Origin: Flavobacteriaceae bacterium
Lineage (GTDB): Bacteria > Bacteroidota > Bacteroidia > Flavobacteriales > Flavobacteriaceae
Direction of reading: 5' to 3'
DNA length: 33,001 nucleotides
Assembly (NCBI GenBank): GCA_018608625.1
Contig: JABAZC010000031.1
Location: 1-33,001 of the forward strand
Every line of letters starts with the position of its first letter. Positions within the stretch are counted from its first letter, which is position 1. Positions 17,664 through 26,686 of the stretch are shown here, piece after piece. A model generated the notes under the pieces. That model made no database searches. It worked only from the letters and a program-made list of their open reading frames with translations, and had not been told where the DNA came from. Made by a program: the position numbers and the translations under genes.

Positions 17664-19287
17664 TAGTTCCTGTAGCTCCACTAGGAAATGAGATACCAAG
17701 TAGTGCCGAAATCGTAGGCGCCACATCCGTTACGTTTGTAGGTTCATAAGACGTTCCCTTCTGAACACCGTTTCCGTAAAACAACAATGGTACATGCGTG
17801 TCATAGGTATATCCTGATCCATGAGTTGTTCCTTTAGAACCATATACAATCACACCCGGTTGAAGCGTAAATAGGACGTCTCCAGATATTTTTTGATTGT
17901 AACCATTTTGGAGCAACATTGGCAAGCCACTCTCAAAGTAAGTAGACTGCATCGTCGTGGCTGTATAGGCATTATTCAAAAAAGGATACTTGATAATTTC
18001 ATTCACCACAAACCGCTGTACCTCTTCTAAGTTTAGTTGCAAAGAAAGAATTCGTTCTTGGTTTAAGAAAACTTGATCATTACTTATGTTTTTAACTAAA
18101 TCAGAAGTTTCATATTTTGTTTTTAGAGCATCAAATAAAGAAGAAAAATCATCTTTTGCTATGTTTGAACCTGGTACATTAATATCACTCAAATAAGCAG
18201 GAACCTCAGCTGCTCCGTGATCGGCAGTCAGAAATAAAGTATAATTCCCTTCGCCTACATTTTTGTCTAAATAATTTAGCAATCGCTCAATCTCTAAATC
18301 AAGACGCAGATAAGTATCCTGCAACTCTACAGAACTTAAACCAAAATTATGCCCTACATAATCAGTAGATGAATAACTTATGGTAAGAAAGTCCGTAAAC
18401 GCATCATCGCCTAGACCTTCCGCCTCAATAGCAGATAACGCAAAATCTGTGATCATTGTATTCCCAAAAGGACTCGTTTTAATAATGTCAAACCCTTCAT
18501 TTGACGCCATTAGGTCTTTTAGGTCGTAAGGAAAGACTGGGCTAGCTTTTCCATTAAATCCTTTTTCATAATTCGAGTTGTCTGGTCCGCTTTCTTGGTA
18601 CACACTAATATCATAAAGCGTATTCCAAGTCTTAACATAGTTGGATATATTTGAGCGAGTATTAAACTTCCTAACCCATTCAGGAAGTTCATCCATGTAA
18701 TAAGAGCTTGTCATCCACTTTCCTTCATCTAAACCTTCAAACCAATAGGCTCCGTTTGCTGTATGTCCAGAAGGAAAAATAGCGCCTCGGTCTTTGATGG
18801 AAACCCCTATCGTTTTACCTTTCATTTGTGTAAATATTCGGTTTTGATCAGCAACAGTCGTAACTTTTAAGTTCGTTGGAGCTACTTTCCCATATTTAGC
18901 GGCAGCCCCGACTGGGATATACTTACTATCTGAAGTACAATAGACCGTGCTTTCATTTGTTTTATCATACCAATCATTACCAACAATCCCATGAACACTA
19001 GGAGTCGCCCCAGAAAATATTGAAGCATGGCCAGGGCCAGTTACCGTTGGAATATAATTAAAGTGATGATTGTTGCAACTATAACCTTCATTCATTAATC
19101 TTAAAAACCCTTGTGAACTGTATTTGTTTTTAAAACGGTTCAGGTATTCAAAACGCATTTGATCTACCACAACACCCACTACAAGTTTAGGCTTATTATT
19201 TGAGACTTTATAAGATGATACCTCTAACGAAGTGTTACATGAAAAAATGCTTAATAGCAAAAATAGATACGTGACTTTGGAATACAT
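17641..19287 (-). CDS. PafA-like alkaline phosphatase, lipoprotein
   Basis: A 548-residue exported phosphatase of the alkaline phosphatase superfamily resembling PafA of Bacteroidota, a Thr-nucleophile phosphomonoesterase. The N-terminus has a lipoprotein signal peptide with lipobox LSIFSC (Cys17), so the mature enzyme is probably membrane-anchored. Metal and catalytic residues can be placed: YIPTVTGPGHAS with the nucleophile Thr (Thr83 most likely), GND around Asn104, KDR at 165-167 (matching the PafA Lys/Arg pair), STDYVGH with Asp309 and His313, ADHG with Asp356 and His357, and THGSGYTYDTH near the C-terminus. All are present, so it should be active. Convergent with yihA; divergent from mlaE. 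Confidence 0.9.
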   Translation of the reverse strand: MYSKVTYLFLLLSIFSCNTSLEVSSYKVSNNKPKLVVGVVVDQMRFEYLNRFKNKYSSQGFLRLMNEGYSCNNHHFNYIPTVTGPGHASIFSGATPSVHGIVGNDWYDKTNESTVYCTSDSKYIPVGAAAKYGKVAPTNLKVTTVADQNRIFTQMKGKTIGVSIKDRGAIFPSGHTANGAYWFEGLDEGKWMTSSYYMDELPEWVRKFNTRSNISNYVKTWNTLYDISVYQESGPDNSNYEKGFNGKASPVFPYDLKDLMASNEGFDIIKTSPFGNTMITDFALSAIEAEGLGDDAFTDFLTISYSSTDYVGHNFGLSSVELQDTYLRLDLEIERLLNYLDKNVGEGNYTLFLTADHGAAEVPAYLSDINVPGSNIAKDDFSSLFDALKTKYETSDLVKNISNDQVFLNQERILSLQLNLEEVQRFVVNEIIKYPFLNNAYTATTMQSTYFESGLPMLLQNGYNQKISGDVLFTLQPGVIVYGSKGTTHGSGYTYDTHVPLLFYGNGVQKGTSYEPTNVTDVAPTISALLGISFPSGATGTIIEKVIY

Positions 19288-19309
19288 GAATTTTTAGCTT
19301 AGTTAATTT

Positions 19310-19337
19310 CAAAAATACACTAATTTTTATGATTCAA
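19310..19337 (-). promoter_or_regulatory. Predicted promoter of the PafA-like phosphatase
   Basis: On the minus strand a TTG at 19337-19335 is followed, after 17 bases, by TATTTTTG at 19317-19310, a perfect TAnnTTTG. This is the best two-part Bacteroidota-type promoter in the window and lies 22 bases before the ATG at 19287. Confidence 0.65.
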
Positions 19338-19395
19338 TTTTATTAAAAGTAAATTAATGGATAGAATTTTTTACTTTAGCATCAATTATAATTCC

Positions 19396-20133
19396 ATGAA
19401 CTACCTTCACAATATTGGGTCCTATTTTTTAATGATTGCCGAAATGTTCCGCAAACCTACCAAATGGTCTGTAATGAAACAGCTGATTCTAAAAGATATT
19501 GAAGATCTAATCATTGGGTCTTTAGGAATTGTCGCCTTTATCTCTTTTTTTGTGGGCGGCGTAATTACAATTCAAACAGCCTTGAATATTGACAACCCAT
19601 TAATCCCAAAATACTTAGTTGGCTTTGCAACCAGACAATCCATTATTTTAGAGTTTGCCCCTACATTTATTTCAGTTATTATGGCAGGTAAAGTAGGGTC
19701 CTTCATCACCTCCAGCATTGGAACAATGCGTGTTACAGAACAAATTGATGCTTTAGAGGTCATGGGGATTAACTCCGTGAATTACCTAGTGTTTCCAAAA
19801 ACCGTTGCCCTTTTACTTTATCCTTTTGTAATTTCTATCGCTATGTTTTTAGGAATCATAGGAGGAATGGCGGCCTGTGTATTTGGAGGCTATTCAACTT
19901 TTGAAGACTACGTAACTGGAGTTCAGATGGACTTCATGCCATTTCATATGGTTTATGCGTTTATCAAAACATTAGTATTTGCGTTTTTACTCGCTACCAT
20001 TCCATCATTTCATGGCTATTACATGAAGGGCGGGGCACTTGAAGTTGGCAAAGCAAGCACCACTGCTTTCGTATGGACAAGTGTTGCGATTATTTTACTG
20101 AATTATATTTTAACTCAAATGCTTCTAAGCTAA
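19396..20133 (+). CDS. mlaE: MlaE-family ABC transporter permease
   Basis: Integral membrane permease of the MlaE/YrbE (DUF140) family, which moves phospholipids between the inner and outer membranes with an MlaF ATPase and usually an MCE-domain partner. The 245-residue product shows about five hydrophobic segments, the FVGGVITIQTALN region, the conserved EFAPTFISVIMAGKVGSFIT and GTMRVTEQIDALEVMGINS signatures and a C-terminal GGALEVGKAST. The ATG at 19396 gives the usual family N-terminus; an ATG at 19357 would add 13 residues. The stop shares a base with the mlaF start (TAATG). No mlaD-like gene is adjacent. Confidence 0.92.
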   Translation: MNYLHNIGSYFLMIAEMFRKPTKWSVMKQLILKDIEDLIIGSLGIVAFISFFVGGVITIQTALNIDNPLIPKYLVGFATRQSIILEFAPTFISVIMAGKVGSFITSSIGTMRVTEQIDALEVMGINSVNYLVFPKTVALLLYPFVISIAMFLGIIGGMAACVFGGYSTFEDYVTGVQMDFMPFHMVYAFIKTLVFAFLLATIPSFHGYYMKGGALEVGKASTTAFVWTSVAIILLNYILTQMLLS

Positions 20134-20897
20134 TGATCGAAGTTAAAAATTTACATAAATCATTTGGAGACTCTCAAGTATTGAAAGGGATTTCAACCAT
20201 ATTTGAAAAAGGAAAAACCAATCTTATCATTGGTCAAAGTGGCTCTGGAAAAACAGTTTTATTGAAGTGCTTACTTGGACTTTTTGACTATCAGAAAGGC
20301 AGTATAGGCTATGATGATAAATTGTTTTTGAGTTTATCAGCTAATGAAAAACGAACGTTACGCTCTCAAATTGGAATGGTATTTCAAGGAGGCGCATTGT
20401 TTGACTCTTTAACTATAGCTGAAAACGTTATGTTTCCACTAAGAATGTTCACCAAACAATCACAGAGTGAAATGGAAGAGCGTGTGAACTCTGCCTTAAA
20501 ACGGGTCAATCTTGAAAATGCGCACCATAAGATGCCTAGTGAGGCTTCTGGAGGAATGCAAAAACGGGTCGCTATTGCTAGGGCTATTGTCAATAATCCT
20601 AAATATTTGTTTTGTGATGAGCCAAATTCTGGCTTGGACCCAAAAACGGCTATTGTCATTGATAATTTAATTCAAGAAATTACCAAAGAATTCGATATTG
20701 TCACAGTGATAAACTCTCATGACATGAATTCAGTCATGGAAATTGGAGAGAAAATTGTCTTTCTAAAAGACGGACTCAAAGCCTGGGAAGGCAGTAAGGA
20801 TACCATTTTCAAAACGGACAATGAAGTGGTTACCGACTTTGTGTATTCCTCCAACTTATTTAAAAAAGTACGTAAGATGTACTTAGACGACCTTTAG
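20133..20897 (+). CDS. mlaF: MlaF-family ABC transporter ATP-binding protein
   Basis: Cytoplasmic ATPase that would power the adjacent MlaE permease. The 254-residue product has Walker A GQSGSGKT, a Q-loop in GMVFQGGALFDSLT, the signature ASGGMQKR in place of the usual LSGGQ (typical of the MlaF branch), Walker B YLFCDEPNSGLD and the H-loop INSHDMNSV. The ATG at 20133 overlaps the mlaE stop by one base; a TTG 20 codons upstream would lie inside mlaE and is rejected. It ends 3 bases before the convergent DUF389 gene. Confidence 0.95.
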   Translation: MIEVKNLHKSFGDSQVLKGISTIFEKGKTNLIIGQSGSGKTVLLKCLLGLFDYQKGSIGYDDKLFLSLSANEKRTLRSQIGMVFQGGALFDSLTIAENVMFPLRMFTKQSQSEMEERVNSALKRVNLENAHHKMPSEASGGMQKRVAIARAIVNNPKYLFCDEPNSGLDPKTAIVIDNLIQEITKEFDIVTVINSHDMNSVMEIGEKIVFLKDGLKAWEGSKDTIFKTDNEVVTDFVYSSNLFKKVRKMYLDDL

Positions 20898-20900
20898 ATG

Positions 20901-22334
20901 TTATTTACCAATCATTTCTAAATTCTCAACATCCAACTCTGATTTTAACCATAACTTTAGGCTATCAACACGGATACCTACCAAACTGTCTGCTAGTGAG
21001 GAATCCCATTGGGTTCTAACGACAGTTAATGTATCTGTGGTTCGAAAATCAGAGGAGATTAACATTTTTGAATATCCGAAGTATTTTAATTCTGTAAATT
21101 GGATTTTAGCGTCTTTGGAAAGCGTAGAAAACACATTCAAATCCATCATAGTTTTATTAGAACTCGCTTCTAACTTTAAACTATCTATCTCCATTACTAA
21201 AGTCGAGATCGTCGTTTCGCGTTCTTCAATTTTATCAATAGCTAAGTCATATAATTCTAAAATCTTGTCTGAACTTCTATTTTTATTTCCGTTAATAATA
21301 AGACTAAAATCTTGAAGATACTCATATCCGTTTAGCTCATTTATTAAATCAGATTTAGTAGCCTCACTGATTTCCCCATTGAAGTTAAGTGTAATTGATT
21401 TATTCGCAGGATCCATTTTCTCCCCACGTAACCAAAGACTATTGTTATTATCAATTTCTAACTCTAAATAGGTTTTATAATCGGATTCAATCCTTGTTTC
21501 ATTTAATACACTGTAAAAAGACCAGCTTGCCGGAAGCATCGCCGCTAGAGCTATGATAGTGGCAAAACGAGAAATATTTTTTCTACGCTTAGAGTTGGCA
21601 TATGTGACCATTGGAAAACGCAGAATCTTCAACACTAAAAAGGTGGCAAAAGCAATAAAAATAGTATTAATTGCAAAAAGATGCATGGCGCCACGGAAGT
21701 AGCTCCAATTCCCTTGAGACAACCCATAACCTGCCGTACAAAGCGGAGGCATTAAAGCGGTGGCTATGGCGACACCAAATACCACAGAAGCAATCGTTCC
21801 CTTTTTAGTTCGAGCAATAATTAGCGCTAAACCTCCAAAAAATGCAATAAGAACGTCACGAATATCGGGCTTAACACGACCTAGTAATTCAGAATTATCT
21901 TGATTTAAAGGAAAGATGTAAAAAAATAAAAATGCAGTAAACAAACTCAACACAAGCATTGTCGCTAGGTTGATTAAAGACTTTCTAAGCGTGTCTATAT
22001 CATTGATGGCAATCGATAGCCCGATTCCTAGGATAGGCCCCATTAATGGTGAAATTAACATGGCACCAATTACAACGGCTGTAGAGTTGGCATTTAAGCC
22101 TATAGAGGCGACAAAGATAGAGCAAATTAATATCCATACTGTGGCGCCTTTAAATGGAATATCCGCCTTAATGGCAGCTACAGTAGCCTCTCGGTCGGTA
22201 TCGTGACGAAAGTCTAGCAGTTCTATTAAAAATATTTTTAATGAGGACAAGAGTCCTAAGGCATCTTTTTTTACGGCCACTTTAGATTGCTCTGTTTTTG
22301 TGTTCCCTAATTCTGTATTTAAATTCTCATTCAT
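20901..22334 (-). CDS. DUF389 (TIGR00341-type) membrane protein
   Basis: A 477-residue inner-membrane protein of unknown function. The DUF389 core is recognisable from IGLNANSTAVVIGAMLISPL and MGPILGIGLSIAIND. About seven hydrophobic segments lie between residues 65 and 290. They are followed by a soluble C-terminal region of about 190 residues with a predicted coiled coil (LYDLAIDKIEERETTISTL). The function of the family is not established. The ATG at 22334 is chosen over a TTG three codons upstream. It is 24 bases after the SprT-like gene on the same strand, suggesting an argS-sprT-DUF389 transcript. The 3' end is only 3 bases from that of mlaF. Confidence 0.88.
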   Translation of the reverse strand: MNENLNTELGNTKTEQSKVAVKKDALGLLSSLKIFLIELLDFRHDTDREATVAAIKADIPFKGATVWILICSIFVASIGLNANSTAVVIGAMLISPLMGPILGIGLSIAINDIDTLRKSLINLATMLVLSLFTAFLFFYIFPLNQDNSELLGRVKPDIRDVLIAFFGGLALIIARTKKGTIASVVFGVAIATALMPPLCTAGYGLSQGNWSYFRGAMHLFAINTIFIAFATFLVLKILRFPMVTYANSKRRKNISRFATIIALAAMLPASWSFYSVLNETRIESDYKTYLELEIDNNNSLWLRGEKMDPANKSITLNFNGEISEATKSDLINELNGYEYLQDFSLIINGNKNRSSDKILELYDLAIDKIEERETTISTLVMEIDSLKLEASSNKTMMDLNVFSTLSKDAKIQFTELKYFGYSKMLISSDFRTTDTLTVVRTQWDSSLADSLVGIRVDSLKLWLKSELDVENLEMIGK

Positions 22335-22358
22335 AACTAACAATATTAATCAAAATGG

Positions 22359-22970
22359 TTATATTTTTTTTAAGCCCTTTACGAGAACTACTTCTGCATT
22401 TGGATTAAAAACGTACAAACGGCCCGTAGCCAATTCAGTCCCTTCAAATCGCGTTCGCCTTTTTGGTCCTTTTCGAAATAATTTACCGTTACGCAATCGA
22501 AACGTAGACCCTATAGGCACTTCAAATATAAATATTTTTCCGTTAGGGGGGTCGTACTGCTTTAGCTTCAAGGCTAATACTGCATCCGAATCACTGCTTG
22601 CTTTTGGGTTTTTAAAGTGAGATGCTAGAAGAGGCAAGACATCACTAGGAAATACTTCTGGTCGTAAAAAAACTAACATGAGGTGTTGGAATACGGACTT
22701 CCATTCGGGACCATGCGGCTTTATTTGTCTGCCATAGGACTTATAAGTTTCAAAGTGGGCGACTTCATGAATCAAAGTAATTAAAAAACGATAGGGATTT
22801 AAATTTGAATTGATTGTGATTTGGTGTTTACCTGTTGGTAAACGACGGTAATCGCCGTGACGAGTTTGGCGCTCTTGTTTGACCTTAACCTCTAAATTAT
22901 CATGCGACAAAAGAGCGGTTACTTGATCGTAAGAGGCTTCTGGAATAAAATCTTGTAGAGAGTCAAGCAT
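22359..22970 (-). CDS. SprT-like zinc metallopeptidase-domain protein
   Basis: A 203-residue protein with a SprT-like domain. The zinc site HEVAH at 68-72 (LITLIHEVAHFETY) and a downstream HGPEW around His86 form the expected metal ligands with a catalytic Glu69. SprT-like proteins relate to the eukaryotic SprTN/Spartan protease, but bacterial members are mostly uncharacterised, so protease activity is only inferred. The C-terminal half is basic (RNGKLFRKGPKRRTRF), which could bind nucleic acid or fold as a zinc-ribbon-like part; no cysteine motif is seen there. ATG start, 11 bases after the argS stop. Confidence 0.87.
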   Translation of the reverse strand: MLDSLQDFIPEASYDQVTALLSHDNLEVKVKQERQTRHGDYRRLPTGKHQITINSNLNPYRFLITLIHEVAHFETYKSYGRQIKPHGPEWKSVFQHLMLVFLRPEVFPSDVLPLLASHFKNPKASSDSDAVLALKLKQYDPPNGKIFIFEVPIGSTFRLRNGKLFRKGPKRRTRFEGTELATGRLYVFNPNAEVVLVKGLKKI

Positions 22971-22981
22971 AGAACTTAAAA

Positions 22982-24760
22982 TTACATACGCTCAGGAACT
23001 TTAATTCCTAATAAACTGAATGCGTTTTTGACCGTGTCTGCAACTGCTTTAGAAAGCTGAACTCTAAATGAGGTTTCAACTTCAGAGTCTGCTCCTAGTA
23101 TAGATACATTTTGATAAAAAGAATTGAATTCTTTTACCAAATCATAGGCGAAATTAGCCACTAGTGCAGGGCTATAATTGACTGCTGCTTGCTGAATAAC
23201 ATCTGGAAATAACTGCAGCTGTTTTAATAATGATTTTTCTTTATCGTGCAACTCATATGAAGTAGTAACTTCTGGATGTGAATCTTGTGCTGATTTTCGT
23301 AGAATGGCTTGAATTCGGGCGTAGGTGTATTGTATGAACGGACCTGTATTTCCTTGGAAATCTACAGAAGCTTGTGGATCAAATAGAATTCGTTTTTTTG
23401 GATCAACTTTAAGAACAAAATACTTAAGTGCCCCTAAACCAATCGTCGAATAAATCGCTTCTTTATCAGTCTCTGAATATCCTTCTAACTTCCCTAATTC
23501 TTGTGAAATCTGCTTTGCAGTAGCACCCATTTCGGCAATTAAATCATCAGCATCAACAACGGTACCTTCACGGCTTTTCATCTTACCACTCGGCAAATCT
23601 ACCATTCCATAGCTAAGATGAGACAGATTCTTAGCCCACTCAAAGCCAAGTTTCTTTAAGATCAAAAACAACACTTTAAAATGATAATCTTGCTCATTTC
23701 CAACGGTGTACACCATCCCTCCAACATCCGGAAAATCTTCTAAACGTTGAATGGCTGTTCCAATATCTTGAGTAATATATACGGCAGTTCCGTCAGCTCT
23801 TAGCACTATTTTCTCATCCAATCCATCGGCTGTTAGGTCACACCAAACAGAACCATCTTCTTTTTTTATAAAAACCCCTTTGTGAAGTCCTTCAGTAATG
23901 AAAGACTTCCCTAACAAATAAGTTTGGCTTTCGTAATAGAAACTATCAAAATCAACTCCGATTGCTTTATAGGTTACATCAAATCCAGCATAAACCCACT
24001 GATTCATTTGTTCCCAAAGTGCGACTACTGTTGCGTCTCCAGCTTCCCATTTTAAAAGCATTTCCTTAGCCTCTAACAGTATCGGTGCTTGTAACTTAGC
24101 ATCATCTGATGAAAGGCCTTTTGCTTCTAAAGCACTTGTTTCTTGTTTGTATACTTGATCAAATTTTACATAATAATTTCCAACCAGCTTATCGCCCTTC
24201 AGGCCTGTAGATTCTGGAGTTTCATTGTTTCCAAAACGCTGCCAAGCCAACATACTTTTACATATATGGATGCCTCGATCATTAATGATTTGAGTTTTAT
24301 AAACTTTCCTCCCAGATGCCTTTAATATTTCAGCAACACTGTAGCCTAAAAGAACATTTCTGACATGCCCTAAATGCAAAGGCTTATTTGTGTTAGGAGA
24401 GGAATACTCTACCATCACTGCTTGATCCCCTGACTGTTCTAAAAACCCAAATTTAGAGCTACTAGTTAGCGTCTGAAAAAAGTTCATAAAATAGGTGTCA
24501 GAAATCACCAAGTTTAAAAAACCTTTGACAACATTATATCCAATGACTTCCGCTGAGTTTTCAAATAAATAGGCCCCTAAATCCTCCCCTAATTGAGCAG
24601 GGTTCATTTTTACGGTTCGTAACATAGAAAACGTCACTACCGTAAGGTCTCCTTCAAAATCTTTACGAGTTGATTGAAACTCAACAGAACTTAAGGGTGT
24701 TTGGTAAAGTGTTGAAAAGGCTTGTTTTATGTGTTGCGTTAGCGATTCCTGAAGAGTCAT
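22982..24760 (-). CDS. argS: Arginyl-tRNA synthetase
   Basis: Class I aminoacyl-tRNA synthetase that charges tRNA-Arg; unlike most class I enzymes it needs the tRNA for arginine activation. The 592-residue product has the N-terminal tRNA-contacting domain (about 1-100), SSPNTNKPLHLGHVRN with the HIGH-type motif HLGH at 129-132, and GKMKSREG in place of KMSKS. The C-terminal helical anticodon-binding (DALR) domain includes GPFIQYTYARIQAI. Length is normal for the family. It follows the ctlX-like gene by 42 bases, where a -7 element is seen, so it probably has its own promoter. Confidence 0.96.
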   Translation of the reverse strand: MTLQESLTQHIKQAFSTLYQTPLSSVEFQSTRKDFEGDLTVVTFSMLRTVKMNPAQLGEDLGAYLFENSAEVIGYNVVKGFLNLVISDTYFMNFFQTLTSSSKFGFLEQSGDQAVMVEYSSPNTNKPLHLGHVRNVLLGYSVAEILKASGRKVYKTQIINDRGIHICKSMLAWQRFGNNETPESTGLKGDKLVGNYYVKFDQVYKQETSALEAKGLSSDDAKLQAPILLEAKEMLLKWEAGDATVVALWEQMNQWVYAGFDVTYKAIGVDFDSFYYESQTYLLGKSFITEGLHKGVFIKKEDGSVWCDLTADGLDEKIVLRADGTAVYITQDIGTAIQRLEDFPDVGGMVYTVGNEQDYHFKVLFLILKKLGFEWAKNLSHLSYGMVDLPSGKMKSREGTVVDADDLIAEMGATAKQISQELGKLEGYSETDKEAIYSTIGLGALKYFVLKVDPKKRILFDPQASVDFQGNTGPFIQYTYARIQAILRKSAQDSHPEVTTSYELHDKEKSLLKQLQLFPDVIQQAAVNYSPALVANFAYDLVKEFNSFYQNVSILGADSEVETSFRVQLSKAVADTVKNAFSLLGIKVPERM

Positions 24761-24780
24761 TATATATTCAATTTCAGTTT

Positions 24781-24788
24781 CAAAGATA
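24781..24788 (-). promoter_or_regulatory. Predicted -7 promoter element of argS
   Basis: On the minus strand TATCTTTG is a perfect TAnnTTTG, 20 bases before the argS ATG. No -33 TTG is visible at the usual spacing, where the sequence is a run of A. It lies in the 42-base gap after the ctlX-like gene. Confidence 0.5.
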
Positions 24789-24802
24789 CATTTTTTTTAA
24801 TC

Positions 24803-25747
24803 CTATTTTGATACGGTCGTAGGCAAAAACACTTCAGCCATCATACAACGGGCACTTCCACCTCCACAAGACTCAATGGTGTCTAAAGGACATGAAAGAA
24901 TCGTTGTGTGGGACTCTATAAGCTTAACCTGTGCAGGACGTAATGACTTTAGTGCAGACTGGCTCATTACCAAATAACTAGCCTCTTCTAACCCTTTAAG
25001 TTGAAGCATATTTCCTGCAAAGTGATTTACTTGATCCTCGGATATTTCAATTACTTTTTTTCCGTCGTCTTGAAGGTGATTAATAAGGCTTTTACGTTGC
25101 TTTTTGTCGTCTATACTAGCCAGGCATACTACTGCAAAAGTATCTCCAATGCACATCATGACATTGGTGTGATATATTTTTTCGCGCTTATCATTGACTG
25201 TTTGAAAGGCTGAAAATACCACTGGAGTGTATTCAAAATCTTCACAGAACTCAATAAAGAGCCCTTCATCGGCGCGATCAGATATTGCACAATAAGCCTT
25301 GTTGTTTACACGATCTAATAAAATGCTGCCAGTACCTTCTAAGAATAGATTATCTACTTCTGCACCTGAGTAATCAACGACATTTTTCACAACGAATCCC
25401 TGATTCTCCACCGCTTCTAAAACAGATTCCTTCCGCTCTAGACGCCTATTTTCCGCAAACATTGGATAGAGACCAATTGTTCCATTGGAATGAAATGAAA
25501 TCCAATTATTAGGAAATATGGAGTCTGGCGTATCAAACTCTTTGGTGTCCTTAACAACAATAACCTGGATCCCTACTTTTTTAAGTTTTCTTACCATTCC
25601 GTCAAATTCCTTGACAGCCATTTTATTCACTACTTCGGAAAGAATGTTTTCAGGGACTTTTTGGTAATAGTTATTAACAGATGTTTGCTCGTTCATTCTG
25701 AATTGAACTGGACGAACCATTAAAACTGTATTGGTAATTTGTGACAT
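24803..25747 (-). CDS. ctlX: CtlX-like guanidino-group hydrolase (citrulline/amidinotransferase family)
   Basis: A 314-residue cytoplasmic enzyme of the guanidino-modifying superfamily (arginine deiminase, DDAH, amidinotransferase fold), resembling the group named citrulline utilization hydrolase CtlX. Visible features are the N-terminal VLMVRPVQFRMNEQT, the substrate segment DSIFPNNWISFH, the acidic GAEVDNLFLEGTGS, a His in IYHTNVMM and the C-terminal nucleophile Cys301 in CGGGSARCMMAEVF. The substrate is not determinable by eye; citrulline or another ureido or guanidino compound is inferred from family. It follows a second superfamily member after a single base, so the two are surely co-transcribed. 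Confidence 0.85.
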   Translation of the reverse strand: MSQITNTVLMVRPVQFRMNEQTSVNNYYQKVPENILSEVVNKMAVKEFDGMVRKLKKVGIQVIVVKDTKEFDTPDSIFPNNWISFHSNGTIGLYPMFAENRRLERKESVLEAVENQGFVVKNVVDYSGAEVDNLFLEGTGSILLDRVNNKAYCAISDRADEGLFIEFCEDFEYTPVVFSAFQTVNDKREKIYHTNVMMCIGDTFAVVCLASIDDKKQRKSLINHLQDDGKKVIEISEDQVNHFAGNMLQLKGLEEASYLVMSQSALKSLRPAQVKLIESHTTILSCPLDTIESCGGGSARCMMAEVFLPTTVSK

Positions 25748-25748
25748 T

Positions 25749-26663
25749 TTAATCGCGTATTAGTGGGAGGGTTGAACAACGGAGTAATCCCCCTTGTTTA
25801 GATATTTCAGAATAAGGTACTTTTTCAACTGTAAATCCTTGTGCAACGAGCCAGTAGTTTAATCTTGTAAAGTTTTGTTCAGATATCACAACGGTATCTG
25901 ATATAGAAAAAACATTGCAAATCATTTGAGTCATTTCTTCTTTATTTACTTCAAACACATTGTCTTTGCCAAAAAAATCAATCAGCCAATCATAATCGCT
26001 TCGGTTTAAGAATCCGTTAGAATGAATTAAGGCCTTCCCTAGCCCTATGGGCTGAAAACAACAATCTAAATGCAACGCATTTTCAAGTGAATCTGAGTTG
26101 GATTTTCGAAGCTCAAAAGTTTTAATGATCTTTTCAGGAAATAATTGCTGAATCGCTTTTGCGGCATTAAGATTTGTTCTAGCCGTTATATAATCTGAAT
26201 AATCTGGGGCTGAATAGACCCCTATAAAAATGTATTTACCACACACAATTACATCTCCCCCTTCGACATGACATTCTTCAGGAAACACAATAATGTTTTC
26301 TGGAGGTATTAATTTAAAAAGAGATTCTAGGGCATTAATTTCTTGATCTCTTTCTGGAAGAATATTTGATTTAATGAATTTATCTTCAATAACAAAGGCA
26401 ATATCCCTTACAAATATTTGATTACAATTCTCAATAATACTTGGGTGGAATACTTGAACTTCATATTTTTTAAAGACTGCCAATACAGCTGCCATCTCAA
26501 AGCTCATATCAGCCTCGACTGGGTAAGTACCCGAACGCACATGCTGTAAACTACTTGGATCATAGCAGTCTTCAATTGAAGGAACAGGACCGTTACTGTG
26601 AGCAATACCAAGGAGGACAGACCTCAATCGGGAAAACTCATTATTTATGAGAAGAGATAGCAT
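25749..26663 (-). CDS. DDAH/arginine deiminase-like guanidino hydrolase
   Basis: A 304-residue member of the same superfamily as its neighbour but only distantly related to it. Features seen: NEFSRLRSVLLG at the N-terminus, NQIFVRDIAFVI (the RD motif of the family), ECHVEGGDVIV (Glu/Asp ligands), ENALHLDCCFQPIG with the catalytic His, and the C-terminal nucleophile Cys295 in GGLLRCSTLPL. It is probably active. Dimethylarginine dimethylaminohydrolase, arginine deiminase or amidinotransferase are all possible labels, and I cannot choose the substrate. It lies 23 bases after gltA and one base before the ctlX-like gene. Confidence 0.83.
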   Translation of the reverse strand: MLSLLINNEFSRLRSVLLGIAHSNGPVPSIEDCYDPSSLQHVRSGTYPVEADMSFEMAAVLAVFKKYEVQVFHPSIIENCNQIFVRDIAFVIEDKFIKSNILPERDQEINALESLFKLIPPENIIVFPEECHVEGGDVIVCGKYIFIGVYSAPDYSDYITARTNLNAAKAIQQLFPEKIIKTFELRKSNSDSLENALHLDCCFQPIGLGKALIHSNGFLNRSDYDWLIDFFGKDNVFEVNKEEMTQMICNVFSISDTVVISEQNFTRLNYWLVAQGFTVEKVPYSEISKQGGLLRCSTLPLIRD

Positions 26664-26686
26664 ATGTTATTTCCTTAACAAGGATT

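Noticed and set aside
19357-19395. Longer mlaE start at the ATG 19357
   Set aside because: The family N-terminus begins near MNYLHNIGSYF; the extra 13 residues lack similarity. Not fully excluded, as no good promoter was found to decide it.
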